A stretch of 64,000 bases of DNA from Oceanobacillus sojae (lineage in GTDB: Bacteria > Bacillota > Bacilli > Bacillales > Amphibacillaceae), in contig NZ_BJYM01000003.1 in assembly GCF_007991515.1 (NCBI RefSeq), forward strand, positions 288,844-352,843, given 5' to 3'. Positions within the stretch are counted from its first letter, which is position 1. The number at the start of each line of letters is the position of its first letter. The translations under genes and the position numbers were made by a program. The notes under the pieces were generated by a model. That model did no database searches. It saw only the letters and a program-made list of their open reading frames with translations, and was not told the origin of the DNA. Shown here piece by piece: positions 27,401 to 35,494 of the stretch.

Positions 27401-28453
27401 ATGGAAGCTTTAGCTTTTTATGGAATTGGTGATATTCGTTATGAACAAAAGGAAAGACCCAGGTTAGAAAAAGATGATGAAGTGATTATTAGGGTGAAGT
27501 ATGCGGGAATCTGTGGTTCTGATTTATCCAGATATAAAAAACTCGGACCTCTGACACCAGGAAATATTTTTGGACACGAATGTTCAGGAGTTGTTGAAGA
27601 AGCAGGAAGCAGGGTGACAAATGTTCAAGTTGGTAACCGCATTGCAGTATGTCCGCAACTAAAATGCGGGGAGTGTGAAGCCTGTAAGTCTGGATTTTTT
27701 GCAGCATGTCCGAATTTATTAGTAATCGGAGCAAAAGAGCCAGGGGGGTTTGCTTCTTATACAAAGGTTCCAGCAGAAAATGTATTGAAATTACCAGACA
27801 ATGTTAGTTTTCAGGAAGCAGCGTTAATAGAACCATCCTCTGTTGTCCTGCATGGACTTTTTCAGACAAAGCTTCAGCCGGGAAAAACAGTGGCAGTATA
27901 TGGTTGTGGAACCATTGGTTTACTTGCTTGTCAGTGGGCTAAATTATTTGGAGCAGAAAAAGTTGTAGCTATTGATATTGATTCGGAAAAGCTCCAATTA
28001 GCCAAAGAGCTAGGAGCAGATGAAATAATAAAACCAGAAAAAAGTGTGTCCACCTATTCGAAATTAATGGAACTGACAGATGATAATGGAGTGGACTTAG
28101 CTATTGAAGCTGCTGGTTCCATTCAGACATCAGAGGAAGTATTTGCAGCTCCCAAAAAAGGTGGAGAGGTCTTATTTCTGGGAATTCCATATAGCGATAT
28201 TACTTTAAAAAGATTTTATTTTGAGAGAATCGTCAGACAGGAATTAACTGTACGGGGATCATGGAATGCGGTATCTGCTCCATTCCCGGGCAGAGAGTTT
28301 ACGACAACACTGCAATTTCTTAAAGAAGGAAAGCTAAGAACGAAGCCGATGATCTCTCATTACTTACCTTTAAAAGAAGGTCCAAATATATTTCAAAAAA
28401 TAACCAGTGGTAAAGAGAAAGCAATGAAGGTTTTGTTTGAAGTAGGGAAGTAA
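27401..28453 (+). CDS. Zinc-dependent dehydrogenase, galactitol-1-phosphate 5-dehydrogenase-like
   Basis: This 350-aa enzyme looks like GatD: MEALAFYGIGDIRYE at the start, catalytic Cys in AGICGSDLSRY, GHECSG, the structural zinc loop KCGECEACKSGFFAAC and cofactor motif YGCGTIGLL. The pattern GSWNAVSAPFPGREF in the C-terminal third is characteristic of GatD-type enzymes. It would oxidise a PTS-delivered polyol phosphate. It lies four bases after the kinase gene and is followed by the operon terminator. Confidence 0.83.
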   Translation: MEALAFYGIGDIRYEQKERPRLEKDDEVIIRVKYAGICGSDLSRYKKLGPLTPGNIFGHECSGVVEEAGSRVTNVQVGNRIAVCPQLKCGECEACKSGFFAACPNLLVIGAKEPGGFASYTKVPAENVLKLPDNVSFQEAALIEPSSVVLHGLFQTKLQPGKTVAVYGCGTIGLLACQWAKLFGAEKVVAIDIDSEKLQLAKELGADEIIKPEKSVSTYSKLMELTDDNGVDLAIEAAGSIQTSEEVFAAPKKGGEVLFLGIPYSDITLKRFYFERIVRQELTVRGSWNAVSAPFPGREFTTTLQFLKEGKLRTKPMISHYLPLKEGPNIFQKITSGKEKAMKVLFEVGK

Positions 28454-28473
28454 GTGAAAAAATTTTATAAAAG

Positions 28474-28526
28474 AAAAGTAGTGGGATAGAAAAGTTAAAA
28501 TTAAATTTCCGTTTCACTACTTTTTT
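28474..28526 (+). terminator. Terminator closing PTS locus 2
   Basis: AAAAGTAGTG pairs with CACTACTTTT across a 31-base AT-rich loop, and T6 ends the structure. It lies 21 bases after the GatD-like stop. Confidence 0.75.
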
Positions 28527-28804
28527 AATTTGTAGGAATCATATCTATTTTTCATACTTACCCCACTATTAAAAGCACTATCGAACATTTACAAATTCAG
28601 TTTCTTTAAAGCAAAAAAACATATCATTAAACTGGATTTCTAAAGGAAAGGTGATTTGATGTTTGAAGACCTTTGCTTCTCTACATGATTTTTAATATAT
28701 TATCCATCTTATGAAAGAAAAATCTGTGCTGAAGCAGCTTCTTTTTTCACTTTAAATAGACAAATCATCTCTGTTCTCCATTAGTTCAACTTATCTAGCT
28801 TCAT
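28527..28804. other. Intergenic region without a recognised gene
   Basis: The stretch is AT-rich. It contains a nine-codon frame at 28659 (MFEDLCFST) behind AAAGGTGA, which is too short to call. I see no convincing promoter, RNA or mobile element. Confidence 0.4.
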
Positions 28805-29629
28805 TTAAGGTTTTTCTATAGGTGAATCGTACTTATGATTTTCAAATGATGGCTCAATAAGTTCTAAGTGCTGTAATCCATATAAAATCCCATTTTGGTC
28901 ACAATCTGTTGTGATATAAGAAGCTACGTCCTTTAATTCACTGACTGCATTTCCCATGGCAACCCCGTTCCTCACTAGTGACAACATTTCTATATCATTT
29001 TTGCCATCTCCAAAAGCATAAACGTGTTCAAGGTCTATACCTGCATACTCAATAAATTTTTGAATACCTAGAGCTTTTGAAGATCCTGAAGGCAGTACAT
29101 CTGCCCCAAAGTCTCCCCAGCGAACAAACGTATAATCTGTGTATTTTTCTTTATAGATAACCTCCTCTTGCTCTGTACAGAATAAATTCAACTGGTTTAC
29201 TATATGCTTTCTGTAATAATTGGGATCAACTGCAGGATAGTCTAATTTTAAATGCAAAAAATTATCTTTTACAAGTGGGTGATTAGCATGCGTAATCATA
29301 AAACCTTTTTTGTTTCCAAAACCAATTGCATGATTATATTGATTAGCATATGCAGTAATATCATCTACAAATTCGGAATCTAATGTTTCCGAATGAACCT
29401 CGAAACCGTCACATACCACCAGCTGTCCATTGAAAGCTACATAAGAGGAAATATTTAATTCTTTTTGGATATGATGAAACATGCTGGGACCTCTTCCAGT
29501 AGCTATCACAGTATAATGGCCTTTCTCCTGCAGGTGCTGGATGGATTTTTTTGTGCTTTCCGGAATAATCTTATCTTCTGTCACTAATGTCCCATCAATA
29601 TCAAAAAAGATGATTTTTTTATTTTTCAT
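28805..29629 (-). CDS. HAD-superfamily phosphatase, Cof type
   Basis: This 274-aa cytosolic phosphatase has motif I FFDIDGTLV (nucleophile and acid Asp), the Cof-type C2 cap in the middle, Lys in SSKALGIQKF and motif IV GDGKNDIEML. Cof-type HADs dephosphorylate sugar phosphates, nucleotides or cofactors with loose specificity. The start is ATG 29629, ten bases after AAAGGAG; the frame continues upstream without another ribosome site. It is not obviously part of an operon. Confidence 0.86.
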   Translation of the reverse strand: MKNKKIIFFDIDGTLVTEDKIIPESTKKSIQHLQEKGHYTVIATGRGPSMFHHIQKELNISSYVAFNGQLVVCDGFEVHSETLDSEFVDDITAYANQYNHAIGFGNKKGFMITHANHPLVKDNFLHLKLDYPAVDPNYYRKHIVNQLNLFCTEQEEVIYKEKYTDYTFVRWGDFGADVLPSGSSKALGIQKFIEYAGIDLEHVYAFGDGKNDIEMLSLVRNGVAMGNAVSELKDVASYITTDCDQNGILYGLQHLELIEPSFENHKYDSPIEKP

Positions 29630-29654
29630 TTTTTTATCGCTCCTTTTAACGTAA

Positions 29655-29685
29655 ATCATAATGTATGAAATGCATTTCATGTCAA
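29655..29685 (-). promoter_or_regulatory. Promoter with a perfect 16-base palindrome (operator candidate) for the HAD gene
   Basis: On the minus strand TTGACA (29685-29680) is followed by the palindrome ATGAAATGCATTTCAT (29665-29680, sharing one base) and then TATGAT (29660-29655), 19 bases after the -35. A perfect palindrome between -35 and -10 fits a repressor site. The 19-base spacing is long for a strong promoter. Confidence 0.5.
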
Positions 29686-29890
29686 CAATTGAATTTTGCT
29701 TTAAAAGGAGAAAAACTAAATATGCTAAGGATACTATCATGTAAACTCATATAATATGGTTTATCGTCGTGTGATTGGCTGGGACTGGGGCTGAGACTGC
29801 GATTACTCTCCCCATCGAAAACCATTGCGATTACTTGCCTCATTGAAGGACTTTTGTAAGGCTTTTACTTCAAGAAATGGAGGAAATATA
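29686..29890. other. Spacer between the HAD promoter and the nucleotidase terminator
   Basis: A mixed-sequence stretch with no open frame, promoter or repeat that I can support. Confidence 0.4.
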
Positions 29891-29944
29891 GTATTAAAAA
29901 TGCCGGTTGTTTCTGCAAATAGAAACAACCGGCATTTTTAATAC
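29891..29944 (-). terminator. Perfect 23-bp hairpin terminator after the 5'-nucleotidase gene
   Basis: GTATTAAAAATGCCGGTTG at the left arm is matched by its full complement on the right (29922-29944), around an eight-base loop. A/T runs lie in both outer arms, so it can work in both directions; its place fits the end of the minus-strand phn/nucleotidase transcript. Confidence 0.85.
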
Positions 29945-29953
29945 AAAACTACT

Positions 29954-31546
29954 TTACTTCAATACCTTCCAATTTTGATTGGTTGTCGGAATAAACTCCT
30001 CTGTATTTTCCAGTTCCTCAATCAGCATTTCCGTTACGCCAAATGGAAATTCTTTAATAATTTTATCCTCGCCAAACATATCATAGCCGCCTGTACCACT
30101 TGCACGGTAACTGCTTGTCGCTACGCGGTATTTTTTGTTTGGATCCAGTGCTTCTCCGTTAAATGTAAGAGAAGTAATCCGTTCACCTTTTGGCTTACGT
30201 AGATTAACAGTATACTGAATTCCTTCCCACATATCATAGTTATAGCTGAGTAAACGCGGATATTTCCAAGACTCACTTATCGCAGGAAGGCCGTCTGCGT
30301 CCAATGTTAGAAAGGATGCGCTGAACTCAAGAGAGGACCGGATTTCTTCTCCGGCTGCCTCCATCACGACTAATGTATTGGCAAACGGATAGAATGCATG
30401 TATATCTCTTCTGGTAAGTGTATTGCTGAATGTCATACCCTGTGTGAGGAAAAAGGCTGTTGAGGCCATTTCCGCTCCAGTGATTTTCAAAAAGGTTTTA
30501 TTGACCCATTCAATCATAGGATGTTCCTTGATCCATACATCCTTCAGCGGATCCTCAATTTGCATCGTAGACGGGTCAGATATAGTTGTTAATGTTTCAT
30601 CGAGCCAATCGTCTACTTCATTTTCGATCTCTTTAATATCTGATAAAATCTTCTCATCTGCTGCGGCATCTTCAACTGGAATAAGCGATGTTTCCTGGTC
30701 TGCTATTGTATAAGGCTCTTCTTGCTGTTTCTTTTCAAGGTCCAGATCGATGCGGCCGACGAATTCTCCCTTTGTTCCAGATTGAACAACTGCTATGCCA
30801 GATTCTGTGACGGCTTGATAAACCAAATGCTGATGGCCGGTAATTAATACATCCAGATCAGGAAGGCATGCCAGTAACTCATTCCCTTGATTTTCACCAT
30901 TGCTGACAGCAAGATATTGTCCGGTTACGGGATCATGCTCAAAACCGCCGTGGTAGGCAATAACGACAACATCTGCCTGCTCCTCATCCTTTAAATAGCT
31001 TATCCATTTTTTTGCAGTTTCCACCGGATCCAAAAAATCAAAACAATCAATATGGCGGTCCGGTTCCCAAACAGGAATATTCTTGGTTGTTAATCCAAGG
31101 ATACCAACAGTCAGATCATCGAATTTTTTAATCATATATGGTGTACCAAAATAAGGATCTGTTGTTCCTTTTTTAACAATATTAGCGGATAACCATGGGA
31201 AGCTCGAATCGTTCATGGCTTTTTCCAGCTTCTCCCGGCCATAATTGAATTCATGATTACCGATAACAGCCGCATCATATTGAATGGTATTACAGGCAGA
31301 AATTACCGGATGAATTTGACTGTTATCCTCTTTCTCTGCAAGCATGTAATGCGAAAGCGGCGTGCCCTGCAGCATATCTCCATTATCAATGACAATTACA
31401 TTTTCTTCTTCTTTTCTTACAGTATTTATGACAGAGGATACTTTGGCATAACCTTTGCCATCATAGCTTTTGTCCTGGCTGTTATATGGTGAAATTTTGC
31501 CGTGGACATCACTTGTAAATAAAATAACGATTTTTTTCTTTTTCAA
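29954..31546 (-). CDS. 5'-nucleotidase / 2',3'-cyclic phosphodiesterase family protein
   Basis: This 530-aa metallophosphoesterase plus 5'-nucleotidase C-terminal domain has metal motifs FTSDVHGKI, DNGDMLQG, GNHEFNYG, AYHGG and TGHQH in the first 260 residues. The C-terminal domain has SYRASGTGGYDMF near residue 480. The start is TTG 31546 with AAAGGAG 11 bases upstream, which leaves no signal peptide, so it is probably cytosolic, unlike UshA or YfkN. It follows the phosphonate-type importer genes by about 100 bases, suggesting that imported phosphorus compounds are dephosphorylated here. Confidence 0.84.
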   Translation of the reverse strand: MKKKKIVILFTSDVHGKISPYNSQDKSYDGKGYAKVSSVINTVRKEEENVIVIDNGDMLQGTPLSHYMLAEKEDNSQIHPVISACNTIQYDAAVIGNHEFNYGREKLEKAMNDSSFPWLSANIVKKGTTDPYFGTPYMIKKFDDLTVGILGLTTKNIPVWEPDRHIDCFDFLDPVETAKKWISYLKDEEQADVVVIAYHGGFEHDPVTGQYLAVSNGENQGNELLACLPDLDVLITGHQHLVYQAVTESGIAVVQSGTKGEFVGRIDLDLEKKQQEEPYTIADQETSLIPVEDAAADEKILSDIKEIENEVDDWLDETLTTISDPSTMQIEDPLKDVWIKEHPMIEWVNKTFLKITGAEMASTAFFLTQGMTFSNTLTRRDIHAFYPFANTLVVMEAAGEEIRSSLEFSASFLTLDADGLPAISESWKYPRLLSYNYDMWEGIQYTVNLRKPKGERITSLTFNGEALDPNKKYRVATSSYRASGTGGYDMFGEDKIIKEFPFGVTEMLIEELENTEEFIPTTNQNWKVLK

Positions 31547-31650
31547 AAAAATACACGCTCCTTTCGTCCTTGAATAAGGCTGGTATAAGAAGTCTCCTCC
31601 CATAAATCTACTTACGTATGATCTATGGGAGGAGGTTAATTAAATCGTTC

Positions 31651-32454
31651 TTAAGTAATTCTCTTTCTCAATGCACTGGAAAGCAGGTCGACGATTAATA
31701 CGACTACAACAATTCCGATGAGAATGATACCAACACGGTCCCAGCTCCTGCCCTGGATGGCAAAAATTAATGCTGTACCGACTCCACCGGCACCAATGAG
31801 CCCTAATGTAGCTGCAGAACGCATATTGATTTCAAAACGATAGAGTGTTGCGGAAATAAAACCTGGCAATACTTGAGGAATGACTCCAAAAGCAAGCTGC
31901 TGCAATTTATTCCCTCCAACAGCCGCAATCGATTCAACAGGTCCCGGATCCATAGCTTCTACTTCCTCTGCATATAATTTACCCAGCATCCCCATCGCTC
32001 CAATACCAAGTGCCAGCATCCCTGCAAATGCACCAGGTCCGACTACCTTGATAAAAAGAAGGGCGAGAATGATATCCGGAAGTGTACGGAAAAAGCTCAA
32101 TACCCCTTTTCCACTTTGGGAAGTGATAAAGCTTTTACTTAAATTTTTGGCTGCCCAAAGCCCGACAGGAACCGCAAGAATAATAGACAGGAAAATACCG
32201 GCAATGGCAATAGCCAAGGTTTCCAGCAGTCCCCGGATTAAATCTTCACCGTCAGGACTATATACATAGCTCCAATCCGGAGAAATAAAGCCTTTTAATA
32301 TATTTTTCGTAACAGGTCCCGCTGTTTCTTGAATACCTCTGAACTCAATTCCGGAGATTGCCCAGACGTATATAGCAATCAGGCCGATAAGAATAATTGC
32401 GATTTTTCCTCTTTTCCTGGCGCGTGCTTTTTTTAGTTGATCACGTTGACTCAT
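31651..32454 (-). CDS. phnE: Phosphonate-type ABC permease (PhnE, second copy)
   Basis: This 267-aa membrane permease has about six hydrophobic segments. The ABC-docking loop is near residues 165-190 (VESIAAVGGNKLQQLAFGVIP). It overlaps the other phnE-like gene by four bases and probably forms a heterodimer with it. Substrate range of such importers covers phosphonates, phosphite and phosphate esters. Confidence 0.86.
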   Translation of the reverse strand: MSQRDQLKKARARKRGKIAIILIGLIAIYVWAISGIEFRGIQETAGPVTKNILKGFISPDWSYVYSPDGEDLIRGLLETLAIAIAGIFLSIILAVPVGLWAAKNLSKSFITSQSGKGVLSFFRTLPDIILALLFIKVVGPGAFAGMLALGIGAMGMLGKLYAEEVEAMDPGPVESIAAVGGNKLQQLAFGVIPQVLPGFISATLYRFEINMRSAATLGLIGAGGVGTALIFAIQGRSWDRVGIILIGIVVVVLIVDLLSSALRKRIT

Positions 32455-33245
32455 AGCAGTTTCTCCCTTATCTTCAAACTAATTAAATCAATGATAATAA
32501 CAACGACTAAGGTGTACAGAATCAGAGCCAGAACCTGATCGTAGGCGAAAAAACCAAGTGCGCGGTCATAGAAGACCCCAATACCGCCAGCTCCGACCAA
32601 ACCAAGAATTGCTGCAGCACGGATATTAATTTCAAACGTATAAAGCACATAGGAAACAAAATGCGGCAGTATTTGCGGGACAACGCCGAAAGCAATCCAT
32701 TGCAGTTTATTTGCGCCTACCGCAGTCATTGATTCCAATGGTCCGTTATCAATATTTTCAATTGCTTCAAAGGATAGCTTTGCAATAATACCAATCGAAA
32801 AAATAGATAACGCGACAATCCCTGCGAGAGGAGAGAACCCGAGAATTGCTGCAAAAATAGCAGCTAACAGTAAATCTGGAATGGTACGTAAAACGTTCAA
32901 ACCAATTCGTGATAATTCCACCAGCCAGCGCAGCCGGAAAATATTACGCGCGCACAGGAACATAATAGGAATGGAAAATACCATCCCAATGGTTGTTCCT
33001 AAGAGAGCCATACGGATTGTCTCCAGCATGGCCGGCGTTGTTGTTGCTATATACGACCAGGCAGGCGGAAACATTCTGACAAATAAATCAACCATATTGT
33101 CGCTGTTCTGGATAAAAGTAAGCGGATTTGCTCCGATATAAATGGCACTAATTAACACAATTGCAAACAAACCAATGAGAAAAAAATAAAATGGCCACCT
33201 TGAAGGCTTCGCCGGGAGGGGTCCATTCAGTTTTGTGTCCATCAT
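32451..33245 (-). CDS. phnE: Phosphonate-type ABC permease (PhnE, first copy)
   Basis: This 264-aa permease is homologous to the next gene. The docking loop [21 protein letters not shown] is near residue 165. Its start overlaps the phnC stop by four bases, and its end overlaps the second permease gene by four, so phnC-phnE-phnE form one tight unit. Confidence 0.86.
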   Translation of the reverse strand: MMDTKLNGPLPAKPSRWPFYFFLIGLFAIVLISAIYIGANPLTFIQNSDNMVDLFVRMFPPAWSYIATTTPAMLETIRMALLGTTIGMVFSIPIMFLCARNIFRLRWLVELSRIGLNVLRTIPDLLLAAIFAAILGFSPLAGIVALSIFSIGIIAKLSFEAIENIDNGPLESMTAVGANKLQWIAFGVVPQILPHFVSYVLYTFEINIRAAAILGLVGAGGIGVFYDRALGFFAYDQVLALILYTLVVVIIIDLISLKIREKLL

Positions 33246-34015
33246 AGGTTTTCCTCCCCGAGCAATTCATCTTCTTTAAGTGAGCGACCGTAAATTTCTT
33301 CAAAAACCTCTGAGGTAGCCTCTTCCGGTGTGCCATCGAAGACAACTTTCCCTGCCTGAAGACCAATAATCCTTGTGGAATATTCTTTTGCCAGGTCAAC
33401 AAAATGCAGATTGATAATTACTGTGACATCATCTTCTGTATTGATTTTTTTTAGATCGTCCATTACCTGTTTGGTAGTTACCGGATCAAGTGATGCTGTT
33501 GGTTCATCAGCCAGGATTATTTTTGCTTCCTGAGCCAATGTACGTGCAATGGAAACGCGCTGTTGCTGTCCGCCGGAAAGTTCACTGGATCTTGTATAAG
33601 CTTTATCCAATATATTCACTCTTTCCAATGCTTTTAAGGCAAGATCAACATCCTTTTGCGGAAAAAGGTTTAAAAGCGTCCGCAAAGTATTATTGTAAGC
33701 AACACGCCCAGAGAGAACATTGCGCAGCACACTGGAACGCTTTACAAGATTGAAGCTCTGAAAAATCATTCCGATGTCTCTGCGGATCATACGCAGCTGT
33801 TTTTCCGATGCAGACGTGATAGATTTTTCATCTATTTTTATATCACCGGAAGAAATATCAATGAGACGGTTGATCGAACGGAGCAATGTAGATTTACCTG
33901 CTCCTGATAAACCGACAATCGATACAAATTCGCCTTTATTAATTTTTAGATTAACGTCTTCTAATCCTTTTACACCATTTGAGTAGACTTTAGAAACGTC
34001 ATTTAATTCAATCAT
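33242..34015 (-). CDS. phnC: Phosphonate-type ABC importer ATPase (PhnC)
   Basis: This 257-aa ATPase has Walker [10 protein letters not shown] near residue 34, signature LSGGQQQR near residue 144 and Walker B IILADEP near residue 166. It powers the importer formed with the two PhnE permeases and PhnD. The gene is separated from phnD by 286 bases that contain a terminator-like hairpin, so its level may be lower than that of the binding protein. Confidence 0.9.
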   Translation of the reverse strand: MIELNDVSKVYSNGVKGLEDVNLKINKGEFVSIVGLSGAGKSTLLRSINRLIDISSGDIKIDEKSITSASEKQLRMIRRDIGMIFQSFNLVKRSSVLRNVLSGRVAYNNTLRTLLNLFPQKDVDLALKALERVNILDKAYTRSSELSGGQQQRVSIARTLAQEAKIILADEPTASLDPVTTKQVMDDLKKINTEDDVTVIINLHFVDLAKEYSTRIIGLQAGKVVFDGTPEEATSEVFEEIYGRSLKEDELLGEENL

Positions 34016-34120
34016 ATTTACCCAACTTTCTTATCAGAAATAGTCGGCCATAGGCTGACTGTATACAGATTCCCATATACACAAGATGCGGGAAGATGTT
34101 AAAAAATGCTGACAAATTTT

Positions 34121-34163
34121 AAAAAGGATGAATAAAAAGGATTTACCCTTTTAGACATCCTTT
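34121..34163 (-). terminator. Terminator or attenuator between phnD and phnC
   Basis: On the minus strand AAAGGATG pairs with CATCCTTT, with an inner AAAAGG/CCTTTT stem, and T's follow. It lies downstream of phnD and upstream of phnC, so partial read-through could give more binding protein than transporter. Confidence 0.6.
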
Positions 34164-34301
34164 CAGGAATGATACTATAAAGCTTTAATCAGCTTGATAA
34201 TCAATCACGGAATAAATGAAAGTAAAAGTTCCGTCTGTTGATCATATCTTAAGAAAGCTTTTTTTATAAATCTAATTTGCTATAGGAACAGTATGTTGTT
34301 T

Positions 34302-35240
34302 CTACTGTTCTTGAATGCGCTCTGAATATTCACGGACAATATCAAAATTGGAATCCTGGGATTCAACATAGCCTTCGTGTGTGTAAATGTCACGAACAAT
34401 TTCCCGGCCTTCTTCGGACTCACCGACATTGATAAATGCCTGCTTGATTTTTTCTTTCCATTCTTCATCCATGTTCGTCTGTACAGCGATCGTATCGTTT
34501 GGAATAAGCTCTGTATGAGCAATCACCTTTGTATCTTCAAACACGTCAGGGAAATCAGATAAAACAACATTACGTGCATCCTGGAAGATTGCTGCAGCAT
34601 CTGCTTCTCCATTAAGTACTGCCGTAACAGCTGCATCGTGTCCTTGAAGAGTTAACGGTTTTACATCTGTTAAAGGATCAATTCCCTCATCCATCAAAGC
34701 AGCAGCAGGCCAAACATAACCAGCTGAAGAAGTGATGTCCTGGAACGCAATGGTTTTACCTTTCAAGTCAGCTATGCTGTCAATATCGGAATCAGATTTT
34801 GCAATAAACATAGAGTAATAAGAGTCTACAAGTTCATCTGTGCTTGTACCGTCGTCATTTACACCGTAACGCTGAGACTGCAGTATTACATCTGCTGCAC
34901 CGTATTCGTCATGTGCCTGCACATATGCATTCGGCGGCAGGAATCCTACATCAATTTGCTCGGAAGCCAATGCTTCGACAACAGAGTTATAATTTGTTGA
35001 AACACTTACAGTAACATCAATATCCAGCTCATTCTCCAGTAAATCTTCTAAAGGTTTTGCTTTTGCCTCTAAAGTTTCCGCATTTTGAGAAGGAACAAAT
35101 TGTACTGTCAGTGAATCGGGTACGTATGTATCGCCATCTGATGAGTTATCGCCGTCAGCCGAATCATCTGAACTACCGCATGCAGCTAAAAATAATAAGG
35201 ATACGGCAAACAGAAAAATGCCTGTTTTCTTCCACGTCAT
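34302..35240 (-). CDS. phnD: Phosphate/phosphonate-binding lipoprotein (PhnD type)
   Basis: This 312-aa lipoprotein has signal peptide residues 1-20 and lipobox LAAC with Cys21, then a Ser/Asp/Gly-rich linker. The PhnD-family core includes VQFVPSQNAETLEAKAKPL, VGFLPPNAYV and DITSSAGYVWP. It captures phosphonate-like compounds outside the cell for PhnC/PhnE. The Asp-rich linker is common in salt-tolerant Bacillaceae. Confidence 0.88.
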   Translation of the reverse strand: MTWKKTGIFLFAVSLLFLAACGSSDDSADGDNSSDGDTYVPDSLTVQFVPSQNAETLEAKAKPLEDLLENELDIDVTVSVSTNYNSVVEALASEQIDVGFLPPNAYVQAHDEYGAADVILQSQRYGVNDDGTSTDELVDSYYSMFIAKSDSDIDSIADLKGKTIAFQDITSSAGYVWPAAALMDEGIDPLTDVKPLTLQGHDAAVTAVLNGEADAAAIFQDARNVVLSDFPDVFEDTKVIAHTELIPNDTIAVQTNMDEEWKEKIKQAFINVGESEEGREIVRDIYTHEGYVESQDSNFDIVREYSERIQEQ

Positions 35241-35308
35241 TGATAAAACCTCCTAGTAAAAAATATGGGTAATAGATTCGATTACCTATTATTTCGAAAT
35301 TCTACATA

Positions 35309-35317
35309 ATTATAACA
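35309..35317 (-). promoter_or_regulatory. Extended -10 promoter for phnD
   Basis: On the minus strand TGTTATAAT (TG-N-TATAAT) lies about 70 bases before the phnD start. TTGACA stands only ten bases upstream of the -10, too near to be a normal -35, so the extended -10 is the main element. Confidence 0.5.
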
Positions 35318-35435
35318 TGGAATATGTCAAATAATACATATAATTTTGCTAAAAAAAAGTAAATTATGACATAATGTTTGTTTTAAATGTAAAATATTAA
35401 AGTTTTGTAAAAGTAATGTTATTTTTTGACTACTT

Positions 35436-35468
35436 TGTTATAATAGAACATCATAGAAAGCGTTTTCA
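35436..35468 (+). promoter_or_regulatory. Extended -10 promoter with overlapping cre site for the 35495 gene
   Basis: TGTTATAAT at 35436-35444 is an extended -10. TAGAAAGCGTTTTCA at 35454-35468 matches the cre consensus with one mismatch and covers the expected transcription start region, the classic position for CcpA repression. Confidence 0.6.
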
Positions 35469-35494
35469 AAAATTAATTGGGAGGTATGTGTAGA

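Noticed and set aside
35415..35444. TTGACT at 35426-35431 as a -35 for the exported protein gene
   Set aside because: It is only seven bases before TATAAT, too near for a normal -35/-10 pair; the extended -10 explains the promoter better.
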